A DNA stretch of 64,000 nucleotides from Heterodera schachtii. Taxonomy: Eukaryota > Nematoda > Chromadorea > Rhabditida > Heteroderidae. Below the pieces are notes generated by a model. It saw only the letters and a program-made list of their open reading frames with translations, was not told the DNA's origin and did not search any database. The translations under genes were made by a program, and so were the position numbers. Below, piece by piece: positions 51,509 through 64,000 of this stretch (positions are counted from its first letter, which is position 1; each line of letters begins with the position of its first letter). Where the stretch lies: NCBI GenBank assembly GCA_023374025.1, contig SIJG01000001.1, forward strand, positions 2,727,787 to 2,791,786, in the 5' to 3' direction.

Positions 51509-53594
51509 ATGGGTATTTTGCGCAACCGTTCGATCAATAGAATTCCAATTCGAATTGAAGAATGTGCTGAGAATGAAAATGGGTTTGCCGATGATTATGC
51601 AAAGTAGCTATTTTCATCCCTCTAATTCCGTAATTTCCCATTCTTTTCCGCTATCTCTTCGATTCCGACCAATCCGACAGCGACGATGCCGAAGAGGAAA
51701 ACGAAGTGCCGGTCCAAATTCAAAGCCAACCCATCGGAGGCCACCGACGCAAAAAGACGAAAAGCTATCGGCCGATTGAAATTATGGACGGTTTTCCGCT
51801 GAAGCGAAACATGGGGGCGCAGAAGTGGCGTCGTGTGGAAAACAGTTAGTTTGCTTTTTGTTCTTTTCATTTGTCTTTTTGCTTTTAGCCAGGCTTTTGA
51901 CGAGTTTTGCCGACACTCAGGACATTTGCTTTGATGGTTCCGATTTAATCCCCGAGACGATTTCCGCGTTTTCGCGCCTTTTGCGAGATGAGGCAAAAAT
52001 GAAGGTTTTTGCTTTTACTGCTTCATTTGTCCCATTTGAGTGAGTCTTTTGCACTTTTTATTAGGTTTGGAATGACTTCCTGGAGAAGGACGAATCGGGA
52101 CAGAAAAAGATGCTTTTGCAATTCGAATACGAAATTCTCATGGCACGCGATGCTTCTAAAGCGCAGCATTCGCAACAATCGGTCAAAAATACGGACATCA
52201 AAAAGTCGGAGAATCAGCCGCACAATAAAAGTGAGTGAATTTCTACGAAAAATCCATTTCTTAAAAAAACTACTGAAAATCTTTATATACATGGAAAAAT
52301 CAATGAACCAACCAAAAAAATGGGGACTGAACATACAAAAGGCAAATTATTATTAATAAACAAATGAATTTTTTGATCACTTATTTTTTTTGTGATTATT
52401 GCCACGTCATTTCCCTTTTTTGGTCTTTTCTTCCTTAGATGGTCAGCCTTCGTCGGGTGGTGGCAAATCGTCGTCCGATTGTTTTCAGCGACTCGACAAG
52501 AAATTCCGCGACTGTTTGCTCAAACGACGGAACGTTCAATTTGTTTGTTTCTTTTTTGGATTTCGGATTTTAATAATCATTTTTTTTAGGATTGCCTCTA
52601 CAGAATGGAATTCGCTTTGAGAGAATTCTTTGGCGAATCGCCGGCCGACGTTTACGCGGAGGAAATCATTTCGCGCGCGAAGCGCTTTCATTTGCACGCG
52701 GTGGCCCAATTTCTGCGATTGAATTCGAAAAGTATTCGAAATTTCGATTTCTCACAAAGACAAAAATTAATTTGGAAATGATTTGCTGACTCGGAGATTT
52801 TAATCGGTTTTCGGATTAAAACTAAATTTAGTGAACTCGAAAAATTTCGAACATTGGTCTGAATAGAAAGAATTTCAGAGAGGGATTTTCGGTTTCATTA
52901 TTTTTAAGTAAATCCATGGTACTTTTCCGTTATATGGCCAAAATTTGAACTTTTAAAAAAATCAACAGCGGGCGCATAGAATTGCTAAAACTACGCGCCA
53001 AAATTATTTCGGAGGCATAAATGCCCCAATTTGAGCTCCGATCTCTTCGAATGGGTCTGCGCCACGGGTTTTGACATTTTCGCGCCAGAGAAATTCGCAC
53101 AAATATGAGTCAAGCATTTGGCGATGTGTGTCGTGTTGTTTTTTGTTGCGCGTTTTTGCTGATCGCCAAGTGCGCTCTATTGTTTGCGTATGGGCACCAG
53201 AAACGGGATCAATGAAGTTGCAGTTATGATTAACTCGCATTTTCCATTTGTGCTAATTTATTCATAAAAATTGTGGGAAGGCAGAAAGAAACGCCCTTTC
53301 TTTAATTTATGCAATAAGAATGGATTTTCGCAATTCTACGCGCGATCTGTTGATTTAAAAAAAAATTCAAATTTTGGCCATATAACGGAAAAGTACCAAA
53401 TCCATTTTCCTCTTCCATTATTTTTAGCGGTTGACGGAGAGAATTGCACGAAAATTGTCCAAGTGAAAAACGAGGAGAACGAATTCAGTCCTCCGGGCAC
53501 TTTTCTGGCGACGCTGCTCAAAAAGAAACGGAAGACGAACAATTCAAAAGGCGACGAATGGGCCGAGTGGGACGCCGAAAATGGGACACTTTGA
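51509..53594 (+). CDS. R3HDM4: R3H domain-containing protein 4-like
   Basis: Predicted nuclear protein with an R3H-associated N-terminal region; the biochemical role of this family is not established. Exons: 51509-51603, 51681-51844, 51889-52004, 52065-52230, 52439-52533, 52590-52731 and 53428-53594 (945 nt, 314 residues, phases close). Words shared with the human protein in the same order: W-R-R-V-E-N-T-R-L-L, V-W-N-D-F, C-F-Q-R-L, L-L-K-R-R, F-F-G-E-S-P-A-D-V-Y, L-H-A-V-A-Q-F, F-S-P-P-G-T-F-L. The first join (51603 to 51681) uses a weak acceptor and is the least certain. The last intron contains a 480-bp MITE. Confidence 0.85.
52918..53397. mobile_element. 480-bp MITE in the R3HDM4-like intron
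   Basis: Ends GGTACTTTTCCGTTATATGG and the complement, with target duplication AAATCCAT at 52910-52917 and 53398-53405, exact. Shares the core words AATCAACAG-GGGCGC and GATCTCTTCGAATGG with the IWS1 intron element. Confidence 0.92.
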
Positions 53595-54098
53595 TGGATT
53601 ATTTGCATTAGGATTTAACAGATAACCTTAACACCGCTTGATTATTCCTCAGTTCATGGAAATGCTTATATATTTGTACTAATCATTTGATTTTATGCCG
53701 ATCCATTATTATTATTATTAGCATATTAGGAATTTTCATTCTTTTGTAATATTTCATTTCTTCACCAAAATGTAAATTAAAAGGGTATTTGATCGGACTG
53801 TTAATTTCTGCTTAGGAAAGGAAAAAATAAGACTGACAGAGAAAGAACTTAACCTAAACAAAATATTTTAAACGCACACTTGGCGGTTTACGAAACGTAC
53901 AATTTGTGTAATTTAACATAAACACAAGTTTTCGAAGTTGCTGATTACGAATCGAATCGGGCGTCCATTTCGATCAATTTCGGACCAGAATTTGACAAAA
54001 AGTGAAAATTCAAATTTTGCTTTTTAGCTAAAAATGGCTTAAATATTTTTTATTGAGACACTGATGACTCAGTTCGTTTTCGTGTATATTAATGATGT
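53595..54098. other. Intergenic between convergent 3' ends
   Basis: AT-rich, with a partial GGTA-type core segment near 53935-54060 (GAAGTTGCTGATTACGAATC and following). No gene. Confidence 0.5.
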
Positions 54099-57057
54099 TC
54101 ATTCATTTCGCTGACTTTCTCCTTCGTCTTTCTTTTCCTTTTGCTTTTCCAACTTTTCAAAATGCTTCCGAATGCGTACGACGAGTTGAAGCAGTTCCTG
54201 GAAAGCGTTAGCTTCCCTTTGGCACCCCAATGAATGGCACACCTCGGGGTATGCCGTGCCATGCGTCGAGCCCATCGCCAATGGTCCGTCCGACTCCAAT
54301 TCCCTCAAACGGCGAGTCGCTTCGGCATAATTCGCCCGACGCGACTCGAAAATGGCCAAATTGAAACGGACGGCCCAAAGGGAGGGGCCCAACTTAAGGG
54401 CGCGTTTGTAGGCCGATTTGGCATTCCGAAAGTCGGCCAGGCCGGTGAGAATCACTGAAAACAACTTGTAAACAATTAACCCCAATTAATTAATTAATTT
54501 GTTATCCCCGGGGGCCCTTTCTTTGATCTCCGTCCCCTCTCTCTTTGAGTAAATTTTGCCAACTTCGATTGGGCGAAAGTTAAATGCCTAAAACTGATCA
54601 GATTTTCCCATGCCCTCGGGCACCCAAAAGGAATCGAAATTCAAAGGCAATCGATGGGAAAATGATCCATTTCACTGATCTTCAACTCGTAATCACCGGC
54701 CATCGTGCAGAGGACCAACGGATTCTGAGGAGTGATCGCAAATGCGGCGGAGACAAAGTGATAGGCGGAGGCGAATTGGTGGAGAGTGCAGTAGACAAGG
54801 GAAAGATTGAGCAGAACCTGCCCAAGGGGGAGAGATCAGTCCAATAATTATGTAATTAGGGGTAATTAGGAGAGAATGCCTTCCAATCCAACGGGCAAAG
54901 ATAATTGGCCTTGTTCAGACACACCTTAAAAAACGAATGCAAAATTGGAAGAGGGAATTCAATTGACAGTGAACAAATGAATGTGACCGACCAAAGCAGC
55001 CAACAATTTGCCCTTGCCGAAGAAACACATGCCAATGTTATTCCAAAGGGCACACGAATGGTCAAACTCAGAAGTGGCCGCCCTGAAGGCAGCAAGAGAC
55101 ATTCCCAACTGTTATCATCAGTGATCGGAATCATCGGAATATGTTGGCATTTTCGATCGAACGAAAATTCGCTTTCCCCCCCCCCCCCCTCCCATAGTAT
55201 CTCTCTCTCTCTCTCTTTCTATCATTCTTCCATTTACCGTACCCCCCCCCCTCCCATAGTATCTCTCTCTCTCTCTCTCTTTCTATCATTCTTCCATTTA
55301 CCGTACCCCCCCCTCCCATAGTATCTCTCTCTCTCTCTTTCTATCATTCTTCCATTTACCGCACCCCCCCCCCCCTCCATTGTCTCGTCTCCCCCCCCCC
55401 CCCCCTCTGTTCTCTCTCTCTCCCACATAGTCTCTCTTCGCCCTATCTCTCTCTCCTCACTTGTATTTTGTGAGTGCCACGTCCCAATCGCCGTTCGTTT
55501 GCATTATGGAAGCAATGGCCAGCACCGAAGGAACAAAATTCGGGTCGTAGCTAAGCGCCTTGCCAAAGGTTGTAAATGCGTTCGGTTGGTCTTCGGCCTT
55601 TTCAGCGGCAATGGCATTTCCGTTTTTGGCACTTTTTGTTCAAACCGCCCACCCACCTTTAGGTAAAGCATTCCCAAATTGTGGATTATGTCCACATTTT
55701 CCGGCTCCATTTCAATGCTCCGTTTGTACGCCTCGACGGCGGCGCCGATTTCGTTTTGTTCGTCGAGTAAACGCGCCAAAAACATTAACTTAATGGGGAG
55801 AGGCAAAAGTCAATTTGAGTCACTCCAATTTAAATTGGGTAAAAAATGACCATATCGGCGCTGGAATTGATTTGAGGAGAGGAAAGCAAGGCCATTTGTG
55901 CCTAAAAAATCAAACTGGAAAACTGATCAATGAACGAAAAAGGACGCGCACTTTTTTGGCACATTCCGGCGGCTGAAAAACGTGGTAAACGGCGAGCGAT
56001 TGCCAATAGTACAATTTCTGAGAATTGAGCATTGTTTTACGAATTTTGACAGGCAAATATCATGGGATAATCTTATCACTTATCAACAAGCAAATCGTAG
56101 TTGGATTTAAACGGATCAGATTTTAATGGGAATATCTCATTTTAAAATGATCGGATTGTATTGGACGGGCGAATCAAATCACTGGGTACAACAGACTTAT
56201 CAGTTTACCAAGGACTGCTGATCAGACTGTGATTTGGCTTCATCTGTCGTTTTGTCGAGATTCTCGCTGCTTTTTTCCCCCGAAATTCGAATTTCTTTCT
56301 TTGCTCACCCAATTTGCGTTGCCATTTCTCTTCTCATTTTGTTCCAATGACTTTGTGAACAGTTCAATCGCTTTTCTATGTTCCGCCAAAAGGTAGTGGC
56401 TTTTTCCGAGTTCGAGTAGAATTCTGCCGGGAAATTGAAAAATTCGAATGGCAAATGAAAGATAAAAGGACGGACGGACGGACTTGGCACTGTTTGGGTT
56501 GTGACGGAGGGCACGCGAAAACCAACCGACCTTAAGGGGAAGGGGGGGGAAGGGAGGAGTCAATGGAAATTGAAAAGCCAAGCGACCGATTCGCGAAGTT
56601 CGCCCTCTTCTCGCGCGATTTGGCCGCGCAGGACAAGCGAAAATTCACAGAGAATCTCCGGGGACTCACCGAGCAGTTCCTTGGGTGGGTATAAAGGGGT
56701 CGAACCAGAAGAAAGAAATGTTTTCGTGTTTTTCGGAACGAACGGCCCCAATTAGTAATGATGCTCGAGAGTAGCTCTCGACTCGAGCAGTCTCGTGTTT
56801 CTTTTTGGTCTCGGAAATTTTCGGAAGCGAATGGCGCCTCGATTCGGCACCATTCATTCCGAAAAATTGCATATAACGGCACTTTCAAATTAAATAATTT
56901 TCCAATTTCTCCTCTCTCCCAATTTTTGCACCTGAATTTTTTGTTTGCATTGTGCGAATTGACCGCGCACAAACAGACGAAAGAGCAAAGGGTTAAGCCG
57001 ATCGGGCGGACGGAAGCGATCGAAGAGACGCCAACCGATGGCTTTTTCCTCGTCCAT
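54099..57057 (-). CDS. bbs-4: Bardet-Biedl syndrome protein 4 (BBSome TPR subunit)
   Basis: TPR subunit of the BBSome, which moves membrane proteins in cilia. Exons: 57057-56932, 56679-56587, 56530-56484, 56423-56309, 56017-55952, 55901-55851, 55788-55657, 55597-55461, 55082-54992, 54924-54880, 54817-54697 and 54454-54099 (1380 nt, 459 residues, phases close). Marker words: R-G-Q-F-A-Q-C-K, L-G-K-S-H-Y-L-L, S-Y-D-P-N-F-V-P-S, G-D-W-D-V-A-L-T-K-Y-K, W-N-N-I-G-M-C-F-F-G-K, A-N-Y-L-C-P-L-D-W-K, N-A-K-S-A-Y-K-R-A. The intron after 54880 has a GC donor (AAG|GCATTC), fixed by homology on both sides. The intron 55460-55083 contains a pyrimidine minisatellite. The human protein is somewhat longer, mostly in its tail. 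Confidence 0.93.
55175..55440 (+). repeat. Pyrimidine minisatellite in a BBS4 intron
   Basis: Three tandem units of about 60-66 bp, each C-run + TCCCATAGTAT + (CT)n + TTTCTATCATTCTTCCATT + TACCG, followed by further C and CT runs. Confidence 0.9.
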
Positions 57058-57615
57058 TCGCTGATCGACGGAATGAAAGGCGAGGAAAGTGAAAAACAAT
57101 GCGCCGGGGGGAGCGAATTTTGCCCGTTGCCCCGGGCAACGGCGAAAGACATTCCCAAATATGATCAAACAGCCCATGGGGAACAAATTTACTAATTAAC
57201 ACTTTTCCACTCGCAGAATAAAAGTGATAGAAGTCGGAAAATCATCAAAATTTATCAGAATTCATTTCTAATAATACAAAGAACGTTCATGCAAAAGTGG
57301 CGAGGTCAAACCAGCAGACAGACACACACAAATATAGTAAAATAATGAAATTCAATAAAATTTTGCATTTTTAATTGGCGAAGGCGGTGAATTAACGGGG
57401 GGGGGGGGCAAATGGCCTCATAATAAAAGTGCTAAACATCGTTTCTATTTGAATTGGTTAAAAGGGTAGTCAAAGTGAGGGAATGAGCTTGTCTGTGTTA
57501 GAAGTTGTGAATTTGAAATCCGAAAATTCTTTTTTTTTGAAATTACAAATCATTTGATCGACAGAGTGATCGACCATTTCTTCCATTTCACTCATCGCGA
57601 AATGCCCCCGGACGG
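57058..57615. other. Intergenic spacer
   Basis: Upstream of BBS4 and downstream of Rab7, with a G run near 57399. No gene seen. Confidence 0.5.
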
Positions 57616-59726
<2,111 letters not shown>

Positions 59727-61363
59727 TTTACAATTATTTGCCTTGGAATGAGAAAGCGAATTCAAAATTTTCAAATCTGAAAAATGGTTCTATTGTTTAA
59801 TAATAATAATTTAGAATTAGAAATGAAATGCAAAACAATTCGATCGATCCTTTCCGCAAAACGAGACGAAACAAATCAAAATGAAAAGTTCCCAAAGGCA
59901 AAGAATTTTCGTTATTTTTTATTTACATTATGCCAATAATAAAATTCAAGAACCAGTCGAATAGTCTTTCATTTCACAGTATCTCTCACATTTAATAATG
60001 ACCAATATAGTACAGTAATTAATCTGTGCTTGTTTCTGTATTATACTGCTTTTCTTCTGCACTTGCTCTTCTGACGACGCATGTTCTGCTTACAAATTAG
60101 TCCCGTTCTCATCATATGACTGAACCCTCGCGCTCTTCCCCCCCCCCCCCTCCCCCCTCCCCCTTCCCCCAACTCCCTACTCCCTATACCCCTTCCCGTC
60201 CTCTCCTTCCCTCCCCCATCGTCCCCACTGTGTCCCCTTTTACCCTCTCCTCTGCTCCCTTTCCCGTGTCCCTCTCTCGCCCTCCCTCCTCTTCCATTCC
60301 CCCTTTTATCCCTTCCTCCGTGTCCCCTTTTCTCCCTCTCCCTTCTCTCCCTCCCTCTCTCTCCGTTTCCTTTTTTCCCCTCCCCCTTCGTCATCCTTTC
60401 TCAGCTTTTTTCATCATTTGCTTTTTCTTTGTCTCAATTGGCCAACCCGTTTCTTCCCCCCCCCCCAATTTCTGTCTCATCCGACAAATCGCTTTATCCT
60501 CCTTCACTGCTCCCCCCCCCCGTTTCCTCGTCATCACATCACACCAAAAGGCCGTCCGTAATTTGTTTATTTATTCCCACTTAAACTAATTTCTAATAAA
60601 AAAAAATTGTCAGAATATTAAAAAGTATCTTTTGGAAATGGAAATTTTTAAAAAGGAAAAAATATAAAAATATAAAAATAAAAGCATAAATTTGGAACAT
60701 TTTGGCACACGGAGAGATGCATAATTAAATGAAATATGTGTAATTAACAATGATGAATGAATAATGAGTAGAGGAAGGGAACGAACACAGAAACAATCGC
60801 CGAGGGGCGAATGAACTCCCCCCGCCCCCGGGGAGGGAAAGTGTAAAAAGACACGACGGATTCGCCCCGTTTCGACTTTGTGGTCGCGCCGATCGCCTCC
60901 CCTCCCCCGGGCAGTTTCAGTGGCTGCTCCGTTCATTCCCAAATTATCGGATTTCGCCCTGGGCGATTTGCCCCTCGTCCATTTGCGCAATGAAAAACCG
61001 CTTATGCTGGAGAAGCGGGGAGGAGGGGGGGGGGGGGGAGGAAAGGTGGGAGAGGGAAAAGCCGAGGGGCGAATGGGGGGGGCGAGGGACGGGGAAGGAC
61101 CGATTGACTGAGTGACTTCCATTCGCGCTGTTCAGTTGCTTTTGGGCATCGCGTACATTCCCTTCGCGCATTTGGCGTCAAACTTTCCCACAACGGCTTA
61201 ACAAAACCACAACCGAAGGAAGTAAAAAAGCGATCGGTTACGCTTTTCATTCAAATTAAATTTCGAAATTTGAACCCAATCATTGCAATTTGTTGAGCCT
61301 TAAAATTCAAAAATACAAAAAGCCATTCATTCTCCAATCTCAACGTTCACATCGCCGGATCAG
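59727..61363. other. Intergenic with a 430-bp pyrimidine tract
   Basis: 60120-60540 is nearly pure C and T on the plus strand. The long frames read there are low-complexity Pro/Ser. No gene supported. Confidence 0.5.
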
Positions 61364-63888
61364 ATGACAGAAGAGATCGAGATCAGTGTTCAAATTGGGG
61401 CTGTGTCTCACTGCGCTGGGCCGTGTTCGTCGGGTTCGGCAGGGATTTTGGTCGGCGAAGAAAGGCGAGGGGCACCGACAGAAGGCGGAGGGGTCCCTCG
61501 CAATGGTCGTTCTCCGTCCAATAGTTTACTCACTTCCGCCGATGACGACGATGACAACAAAGTGAGGGCAGCGAAAAGCGGAAGCAAAAGGACGACAACG
61601 GCAAAAGGAGACGAAAGGACGACGCAAAATCCGAATGGGGCGGACAATGCGGCGGACATGGCCTTTTATCTGTCCGACTCGTCCACCAGCTGCTGCTCCT
61701 CCGCCTCCTCCGCCTGTCCTTCCTCCGCCTCGTGCCATCCGCCGGACGCGGAGGGTGCCGAAAAGCGACCGCAGAAAGTGTGCCACACTCCGGCGACCTG
61801 CAGCAAAAGCATTGCCGAGACGGAAGAGACACTGTGGCGACCGACAGAAAAGCCGGACGCCAAATTAAAAGTGCGGACATTGGGACTAATGGCCGCCATT
61901 TTGCCAGGTTAACATTTGCTGCCAATCCAACGATTTTTTGTGATAATTATTCACTTTTTCCTTGTTCAGCCGTTGGGTGCTATTTTTGCCTCGCTTACAC
62001 TTTCGCGTTTCAATTCGACAGAGTGGCGAACTTCACAATTCCATCTTCATTTTGTCCGGTAGGAAACGCTCCAAAAAGGGAGGCAAAAAGCAACAGGCGA
62101 TAGAGTGGGGGAGGGAAGGGACCAGGGGATTAAGCCATGAAAAGGCGACAAAACAGTCGATCCATCCGATTATTGTTTTGCTAATGGTAGTCAATCCGTC
62201 CACTTTGTCTGTGCTCTTCTGTCTGTCCGATCACTTCTCCCCCCCCTTTTTCAGGGTCTGAAGAGTATGTTCCCCCCGGTCAGTTACAGGTGAGTGTCTC
62301 ATCGTCCTTTTGCTGTTTGTTTGTTCATTTGTCCTTCCCTTATCATTGCTTTGATCACTGATCAGTCCCTTTTCTCTTCCCTTTTCCCCTTTAGCATTGG
62401 CGTGTGGAAGCCGCAAAAATACATTTGGCTAATGGTCGGTTCCACCGCGGGGGGGGGGGGGGGGAAGGAATGCCGGGGGTTTCGTCCCCCTGAAACCAAC
62501 TGATCAGTCCCTTTCCCTGCCAAAGGTGCTCACAGTACACATTCCGCCCAGATTCTTCTATTCAATTGTACGCTAATTGCTTTTATTATTATTTTTTGAT
62601 TGATTGGGCATTGATCAGAAATTGTGTGGTCCATATGATCAGACCAACTGTTCTTTACACCCACTGATCAGATCAATCATTTATTCGATCAGATTGGTCC
62701 ATCTGATCAGACTGATTTATCAGCTAATCAATCAATCCCTTTTTGAATTAATTGTTGGCTTCTCTTTGTTTGACAATCATTTGCAAACATTCATTAGTTG
62801 TGCTTTGCTTTTCCCTCAAACTCAGCTTAATTAGCTGTCATTTGCCCTGCTTAGGTTCACAAATGCCATTATGCCATGGGCGATTCTGAGTTTCGCCAAC
62901 GGCGATGGTTCTCCAAAATCAGGCGACTCCATTTCTTTCTTTTGGTGGTGGAGGCCCTCGGACTGTTGGCGGTGTCTGTCATTGACATCGAAAGTCATTT
63001 CAGTGGGTTTAATGTTGTGCATTTATTTTTAAAGACTTTTAAATTTTTTAAATTAATTATTCAAGTAATAAATAATTTAAATATAAATTAATTAAAAATT
63101 AAAAAATCAAAAAATAAATAAGATAATTAAGTAATTCTTCCCATTTTAAGAAGTGCACGCCATTTGCTTCGCTTTATGGCTGATTCCAGTAAGTTTTTTA
63201 AATTTTTATGTTAATTTATAAATAATTAAATTATAATTAATTAACTAATATTCCAAAATATTTTTTCCTTTCCCTCCAAATTCCCTTTTCTTTCCGTTCA
63301 ACTTCAACATGCTGTTCAACAACATGCTCCACTACCATTCGGGCATCAACAAGCTCAATCCGATGGTAATTAAGACAATAAATGGCAATTAGCATAAACT
63401 CTTTGCCATTCCTTCCGTCCGTTGTGCCAAACTTTCACCATTTTTTTGGCAATTTGTCAATTCCCCCCCCCCCTTTTGAGCATTGCCGCGTGTTCCGCAT
63501 CAAATGCGCCCTCTTTCTGCTCGGCTATCCCATTTCCGTGTCCACTGCCATTAGTTACGCCACTTTTCTGCTCCGCTGCAGCACTTTCGGTGCCTTTCCC
63601 TCCCTCCCTCAACGCTTTGCTTTAACCGTTCTTTCCCCTCCCTTTTGCAAAGCTTACGCAACATTTTCACTGGCCGAGTATTTTCTGATCGGAATCAACA
63701 GCATTTTCTATTTTCTGGTGCCAATTTAAATTTATTAAATAATCTTAGATTTTAATTTCAAAATAATTAAAAAATGATTTAATGTCCAAAACAAAGCGCA
63801 GATTGTGTGGGAGTTTGAGGGCAGCAAATTGGAGGTGTACGTCAAACATAGTCAGCACAGATTGCCAACAACGGAAGCGGAAAAGTGA
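61364..63888 (+). CDS. PGAP2: PGAP2-like (Frag1/DRAM/Sfk1 family) membrane protein
   Basis: Multi-pass Golgi/ER membrane protein of the family involved in lipid remodelling of GPI anchors. Exons: 61364-61907, 61970-62058, 62255-62289, 62395-62434, 62526-62567, 62855-63002, 63151-63188, about 63294-63365, 63481-63589, 63653-63717 and 63802-63888. Marker words: N-F-T-I-P-S-S-F-C-P, P-V-S-Y-S-I-G-V-W-K-P-Q-K-Y-I-W, I-P-P-R-F-F-Y-S-I, H-A-I-C-F-A-L-W-L-I-P, A-E-Y-F-L-I-G-I-N-S, V-W-E-F-E-G. The first 180 residues are low-complexity, so the true start could be further in. The intron before about 63294 contains no AG at all, so its 3' end is unexplained. Confidence 0.83.
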
Positions 63889-64000
63889 ATCATTTGGCAC
63901 AAAAAGCGCAACAATTCGTTCGCAAATCTCAACATTTTACAGTAAATGTTCCAAAATTGTGATTTATGTGATTTGTATTGCAACACAGGGTTTTTCATGA

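Noticed and set aside
55131..55428. Repeated R-E-R-E-R/G-G-G-G frames on the minus strand
   Set aside because: Translation of the CT/C minisatellite inside a BBS4 intron.
60116..60589. 157-codon Ser/Pro frame
   Set aside because: A by-product of a 430-bp pyrimidine tract.

Overview
This is eukaryotic, nematode-like DNA with many introns. Most introns are 40-110 bp and end in TTTTCAG or TTTTTAG. The coding genes read as animal orthologues, and one belongs to the nematode MOLO1 family. My best inference is a tylenchid, probably cyst-nematode-like, genome (moderate to low confidence, no marker gene seen). Exon chains below were assembled by hand from splice signals, reading-frame closure and recalled family sequences. 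Where all exons sum to a whole number of codons, this is stated.

Layout. 1-10.5 kb is accessory DNA: four single-domain FLYWCH zinc-finger genes, a nearly identical 2.7-kb tandem duplication, pieces of the neighbouring ATRX gene, and foldback elements. 10.6-18.3 kb (minus) holds an ATRX-type chromatin remodeller 164 bp behind NHP2, which looks like an operon. 18.4-26.4 kb holds two MITEs, a MOLO1-type receptor modulator, a tiny Gly/Tyr-rich membrane protein and a Brinker/CENP-B-type DNA-binding protein (all minus). 28.6-33.8 kb is Integrator subunit 7 (minus). 34.2-41.2 kb is gene-free and built of foldback elements inserted in each other, many with perfect 8-bp target duplications. 41.2-47.5 kb holds a CDKL kinase and an SLC22-type transporter (minus). 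48.5-53.6 kb holds the divergent pair IWS1 (minus) and an R3HDM4-like gene (plus). 54.1-59.7 kb holds BBS4 and Rab7 (minus). 61.4-63.9 kb holds a PGAP2-like gene (plus).

The most notable points are these. IWS1 starts with a duplicated copy of the NHP2 leader and first 35 codons. FLYWCH genes carry a 3' exon and UTR copied from the small membrane-protein gene. Twelve foldback elements have exact 8-bp target duplications, and five lie inside the introns or against the 3' ends of conserved genes. GC-AG introns are unusually frequent, and a few introns have no AG at the 3' end. No transposase, CRISPR array, rRNA or complete tRNA was found.
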